Assembly (NCBI GenBank): GCA_038235275.1
Contig: JBBSUC010000023.1
Location: forward strand, 1-64,000
Length of the DNA stretch: 64,000 bases
Direction of reading: 5' to 3'
Source of the DNA: Persicitalea sp038235275
GTDB taxonomy: Bacteria > Bacteroidota > Bacteroidia > Cytophagales > Spirosomataceae
Part shown: positions 60,482 to 64,000 of the stretch, in pieces
Numbering within the stretch: position 1 is the first letter of the stretch
Layout: each line of letters opens with the position of its first letter
The notes under the pieces: generated by a model
What the model saw: only the letters and a program-made list of their open reading frames with translations
What the model was told of the DNA's origin: nothing
The model's database searches: none
Position numbers and translations under genes: made by a program

Positions 60482-60910
60482 CTATATTGCAAATAGCTGA
60501 CTGATGTCCTGAAAAGATTTGAATTCGAGGGCGTTGCCCGAAGGATCGAGGAAAAACATCGTGGCTTGCTCACCGGGCTGGCCTTTGAAACGGATATAGG
60601 GTTCGATAACGAACTTGATGCCGTGACTTTTCAGGCGAGCTTCCAGCGTGTGCCAGTCGTCCCATTCCAGCACCACGCCGTAGTGCGGCACCGGCACATC
60701 GTGGCCATCCACCGGATTGGAATGAGTTGTCTCGCTTTCGGCGGGTTTGGGTTTGAAGTGAATCACGAACTGGTGGCCGTACAGGTCAAAGTCGGTCCAG
60801 TGGGTATCGCTGCGGCCTTCGCCGCAACCGAGTACTTCGCGGTAGAATTTACGAGCGGCCTCTAAATCGTGGACGGGGACGGCGACGTGGAAGGGAGTAA
60901 GTTTGGACAT
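60482..60910 (-). CDS. VOC (glyoxalase/bleomycin-resistance fold) protein
   Basis: A 142-residue cytosolic protein with two beta-alpha-beta-beta-beta modules: FHVAVPVHDLEAARKFYREV at the N-terminus and HYGVVLEWDDWHTLEARLKS in the second half, ending FFLDPSGNALEFKSF with the conserved metal-ligand Glu. His8 and the Glu near residue 131 could bind a divalent metal. Specific activity is unknown. It lies 34 bp upstream of the acyltransferase gene, on the same strand. Confidence 0.92.
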   Translation of the reverse strand: MSKLTPFHVAVPVHDLEAARKFYREVLGCGEGRSDTHWTDFDLYGHQFVIHFKPKPAESETTHSNPVDGHDVPVPHYGVVLEWDDWHTLEARLKSHGIKFVIEPYIRFKGQPGEQATMFFLDPSGNALEFKSFQDISQLFAI

Positions 60911-61088
60911 GGTAGGTCTTATCTGGTTTTAGGATCGTTTTTAATGAAATACACTTTTTTTACGCCTATACTTGTCTCGATTGCAAAGTGGTGTTAGCGG
61001 GGGTTTAAGTCGGTCCAATGCAAACTTTTTTCAGCTTGGAGACGAATATACGTATGAAAATTTTGGTGGCAATCTACCTTGGGCCTAA

Positions 61089-62810
61089 TCAAAATGATAA
61101 TTTTTTTTTACGCCCCGAAAACTTACTTATATTACTCTTTTCATTTCGTATGATCAAAGAAAATAAATTCACATATTTCTCAATTTCAAATCTAATGATG
61201 TAAGACCCATTAGGCAGATCAACAAATTTAGGTAACTCACCAGAATATATAAGTACGGGGATAGGATTATTGACCTTATCAAACTCGTTTTTTAAATATA
61301 TCCTCAATAAATTTGACTTTCCAGTAGTATTTATTGAATCCACTAATATTGGAACGCGAAAATACGTACTATCCGAAAATTTTGAGACATGACCTCTATA
61401 TCCGTTTATGACATAAATATTATTATTATAATTGTCCTTCTCCATCGGGTCGAGAGTATACAATTGTCCATCCGTGAACCCTTGCTTATGAAATTTTTCC
61501 TGATTTATCGTTAGTGGATCAATAGATGAGTACGATTTAAAATATGAGGCCATCCATTTCTTATCGTCTTCCAATTGTCTTTCGTTTATATGAGAGTGTC
61601 CCGCTAACACAATTAATTTTCCATCAGGATCGTTCTTTAATGTTTTATCATATAAAGTCTTCGCTTGATAAAGTTCTCTTGCTTCTTTCGTAGTTTCATA
61701 ACTAATAATCTTAAAGCCCAGGGAAATACCTAGCCTGATTAAATTTGCCATATTGACATCTCTTGTGTAAAAACCACTGCTTTGGATTGGAAATCCTCTC
61801 CTAGCCAGTCTTTTATCGGATTCATTAAGTGCTTCAAGTGCCAAATAGGTGAAACCTACATTTTTAAGTTTTGGTAACATTTGGGAAACTAGATACCTAT
61901 GTTCTGAGCGAAAATGAGATTCATTCATCATGATGACTCTTTCATTTTTTACCAAACTAAATAAAGAATCTATCCCCCTGTGGATTGCAAAATCATTCAA
62001 AGTTTTATGGGTTGATTCTAAATAAGGAAGTTTATCAGCAATTTTCGCTAAACTCCTATCGACAGCTTGTACGTCACCCACGAAGGAATAATACGTAGCC
62101 AGCGCTTGATGGTGAAAATTGTAAGCAGCGACATCGGATTCATCAACTGGATTGGCCAACAAAGCCTGAATGGCAGCCAAGTAATCACCTAGTTTACTGG
62201 TATTGAAACTATTTTCAGCAATATCAAAAGAGTTTTGGGATATTTTATGACTTGAACTTGATTCAGCTATTGACCCAATTTCGTCCTTCATTAGTGTGTC
62301 AAGACGTTGTCTTTTTAGAATCCCATCACGTGAATTCATCTTATAATCGCTCCAAGCAGAAACCACTATGTCGTAATTTTTAATTTTTACTACATAATCA
62401 ATTGATACATATTGATCGGTGGACCTCATTTCACCTGCTAATACATTTTCAGAAATGTATTTAAATCCTTTTTTCAAGTACACTTGGGGCACCTTAGGAG
62501 AAATAATATAGCCCATGCAGTTATGATACGGAGCGTTATCTGTACGTGAAACAAACAATAAAGCCAGTCTCTCTTTATAAAATTCTGAATCTTTAAAGTG
62601 ATCTGTTTTCTTATTGACAGATTTATAAAACTTATAATCTCCATAAAATTTTAGCCCAAGGCCTATCTTGCTATTATAATATTTAGGATGAATACCTTCA
62701 CCTCTCGTCAAACTATTATATTTCTGGTAACTTTTGACTCTTCTGCAACTAAAATTAAAAACTATAGTTATACTAACGAGAAATAGTGTTATTGCCCCAT
62801 TTGGCTTCAT
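61089..62810 (-). CDS. lipoprotein with ChaN/erythromycin-esterase-like domain
   Basis: A 573-residue lipoprotein (signal ending VFNFSC, lipid Cys22). The first 280 residues contain an unrecognised beta region and a helical part (LGDYLAAIQALLANPVDESD). Residues about 285-430 carry VIMMNESHFRSEHRYLVSQM, YLALEALNESDKR, LGFKIISYETTKE and LIVLAGHSHINERQLE. This Glu/His pattern is that of the ChaN/TIKI/erythromycin-esterase superfold, in which they are active-site residues. A beta C-terminal domain ends the protein. It is clearly AT-richer than its neighbours, so recent acquisition is likely. The substrate is unknown; both metal-dependent peptidase and esterase activities exist in the superfold. 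Confidence 0.72.
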   Translation of the reverse strand: MKPNGAITLFLVSITIVFNFSCRRVKSYQKYNSLTRGEGIHPKYYNSKIGLGLKFYGDYKFYKSVNKKTDHFKDSEFYKERLALLFVSRTDNAPYHNCMGYIISPKVPQVYLKKGFKYISENVLAGEMRSTDQYVSIDYVVKIKNYDIVVSAWSDYKMNSRDGILKRQRLDTLMKDEIGSIAESSSSHKISQNSFDIAENSFNTSKLGDYLAAIQALLANPVDESDVAAYNFHHQALATYYSFVGDVQAVDRSLAKIADKLPYLESTHKTLNDFAIHRGIDSLFSLVKNERVIMMNESHFRSEHRYLVSQMLPKLKNVGFTYLALEALNESDKRLARRGFPIQSSGFYTRDVNMANLIRLGISLGFKIISYETTKEARELYQAKTLYDKTLKNDPDGKLIVLAGHSHINERQLEDDKKWMASYFKSYSSIDPLTINQEKFHKQGFTDGQLYTLDPMEKDNYNNNIYVINGYRGHVSKFSDSTYFRVPILVDSINTTGKSNLLRIYLKNEFDKVNNPIPVLIYSGELPKFVDLPNGSYIIRFEIEKYVNLFSLIIRNEKSNISKFSGRKKKLSF

Positions 62811-62937
62811 ACAAATATCTTATTGAGTGGTGATTAAGGGCGTAAAAAATTGTGTTAGGTCTGAGTGCTTGCTTGAAATGACAAGTTTGTATTTTAATCC
62901 GCCTATCGTTAGTTGAAAAAAAAACAAGGCTACTGAC

Positions 62938-64000
62938 TCACTCCCGCAAAACCCGCCGTACTGCCGCTCGCTTCCCATCAATCTCCAACCCCAAAAACTC
63001 AACCCCCTTCCCCGACTCAGGCAGATTTTCTGTTACCTGATGTGTTCCCGGCGCGAGCCGCCCCAGCAAAGTTTCCTGCAAAATCCGACCCCAGAGGTCG
63101 TAGGCCTGGACTTTTACGACCGAAGCGGAAGACAAATTAAAGGAAATCTGGACTTTTTCCGACGCGGGGTTGGGAAATACTTTGAATTCAAAGGGAACAA
63201 TAGGGGGTTCAATGGCTGTAATCGGAACGCCGATCGTAGCGATTGCCTGATCCATCCATTCCAGGCGACGGGTGATGTAGGTTTTTAGATAGGCCACTTC
63301 GTCCTCGTAGGTGGCCCCCACGTAGAAATTCGGCCAAATATTTTGCCCGATGACGGGCCAGCGCGTGAAGTTGCGGACACGGGCATCCTGCAAAACCAAG
63401 GCCGTGGAGTCGATGTAGCGGTGGAGGTTCTCGGTTTTGAGGACGTTAGGACGCAAAGTTTGGTAGCGCAACCTCACTTTTTGGGCAAAGGCGGGGTCTT
63501 CCAGCAAGCGATCCCACCAGAAAGGCATCTGGAAGACATCGTTGGGACACACGCGGTTGAAGTCGAAAGTCCAGCCTCGAAAACTTTCTCCGCTGCAATA
63601 GTTGGCATTACCGTAAGTAAGGTTGTAATTTCAAATGGGACCTATCGTGAGTTTACCGCCCTTGCTATCTTTGTTTTTGTAGAAAAACGTACTGAGCCGA
63701 TAAGCATCCACATTGTGGCTCACTTCGTTGATAATGAGGTAGTCCACCCAGGAATCCACGTCGATGTACTTGGCGTAGCCTTGCAGCGAGTCGCGAAAAT
63801 TGTCGCTTTTCAAAACATCCTCAAAGTCCGTCACGTACTTCTTGATGTAAGCAAATTGCGACTCGGTCAGGTCATCGACCTTAGGATAATCGACCTGAAT
63901 TGGAGTAGTAAATTGGGGTGAAACCGGGGATGGGTAGGGCGAAATCCATTGACGCGAAACGTTTCCTTCGGTCTTGTCGATTTTAAGGATATAGCCACCC
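62938..64000 (-). pseudogene. CotH kinase family gene, in-frame TGA, 5' end outside window
   Basis: One continuous frame from the right edge to 62938 encodes a CotH-type protein. GGYILKIDKTEGN, then VDSWVDYLIINEVSHNVDAY and RLSTFFYKNKDSKGG lead to TIGPI, a TGA at 63631-63633, and then NYNLTYGNANYC and RVCPNDVFQMPFWWDRLLED. Family members have Trp at the TGA position (GPxWxxN), so TGG to TGA is the simplest explanation. The end has a type IX secretion sorting domain (KVFPNPASEKVQISFNLSSA, LAPGTHQVTENLPESGKGV). CotH proteins are atypical kinases of secreted proteins. It is either a recent pseudogene or a sequencing error. Confidence 0.85.

Noticed and set aside
61018..61203. 61-codon plus-strand ORF downstream of the VOC gene region
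   Set aside because: It overlaps the 3' end of the certain ChaN-like gene on the other strand and has no family resemblance.
63631..63633. TGA in the CotH gene considered as tryptophan or selenocysteine codon
   Set aside because: Many genes here end in TGA and no selenocysteine insertion structure or Sec-type family applies.

Overview
The window looks like a chromosomal segment of an aerobic Bacteroidota bacterium of the order Cytophagales, close to Spirosomaceae/Cytophagaceae (Dyadobacter, Runella or Spirosoma-like). The reasons are a SusC/SusD pair, the gliding lipoprotein GldD, DUF4270 and a GT5-only glycogen-synthase-like protein beside glmS and panC, a type IX secretion sorting tail on a CotH protein, GMC dehydrogenase plus gluconate-2-dehydrogenase subunit 3, many lipoproteins, and TTTG/TAnnTTTG-type promoters with few Shine-Dalgarno sequences. 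Genus assignment is inference. No rRNA, tRNA, CRISPR array, transposase or integrase was recognised.

Layout. 0-1 kb: an AT-rich proteasome-like (Ntn hydrolase) gene set between an attC-like imperfect palindrome and the left half of a second copy, so probably a mobile cassette. 1-3.5 kb: GMC oxidoreductase and its small Tat-type partner. 3.7-9.4 kb: gldD, glmS, DUF4270, GT5-like, divergent from panC. 9.4-16.5 kb: GH36-like glycosidase, M28 peptidase, GT9, YggS, a coiled-coil membrane protein, GT2. 16.7-20.6 kb: a BlaI/M56-peptidase pair divergent from a protein with two TonB_C-like domains, with two operator palindromes between them. 20.6-25 kb: sulfatase, SRPBCC-like protein, esterase and a decayed membrane-protein gene. 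25-32 kb: SusC-SusD-sodium/solute symporter-phosphoesterase, punctuated by two hairpins with identical 15-nt loops. 32-41 kb: PhoD-like phosphatase, dienelactone hydrolase, YrdB, SRPBCC, DUF5703 glycosidase-like protein and three membrane proteins.

41.2-44.4 kb is an AT-richer accessory island with a collagen-like glycine-rich lipoprotein, a broken LytTR regulator ending in a long hairpin, a small beta-rich protein and an unknown lipoprotein. 44.6-50.5 kb holds a 7TM sensor kinase and NarL-type regulator, two aminoethylphosphonate-associated enzymes (FAD oxidase, HAD hydrolase) and a membrane-anchored EEP nuclease/phosphatase. 50.5-55.7 kb is the conserved rimP-nusA-infB operon with a textbook promoter and terminator. 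55.8-64 kb has two small acidic disordered proteins, an esterase lipoprotein, a second GMC dehydrogenase, a DUF5009-like acyltransferase, a VOC protein, an AT-rich ChaN/erythromycin-esterase-like lipoprotein, and a CotH gene interrupted by one in-frame TGA and cut by the window edge.

Functionally the segment combines housekeeping translation and envelope-precursor genes with uptake and breakdown of organic polymers and phosphorus/sulfur esters (SusCD, sulfatase, PhoD, glycosidases, GMC dehydrogenases) and several signalling modules. No intergenic stretch exceeds about 300 bases. The larger gaps (23996-24255, 42625-42859, 44377-44628, 55713-55825) are AT-rich and hold nothing I can name beyond the sites listed.
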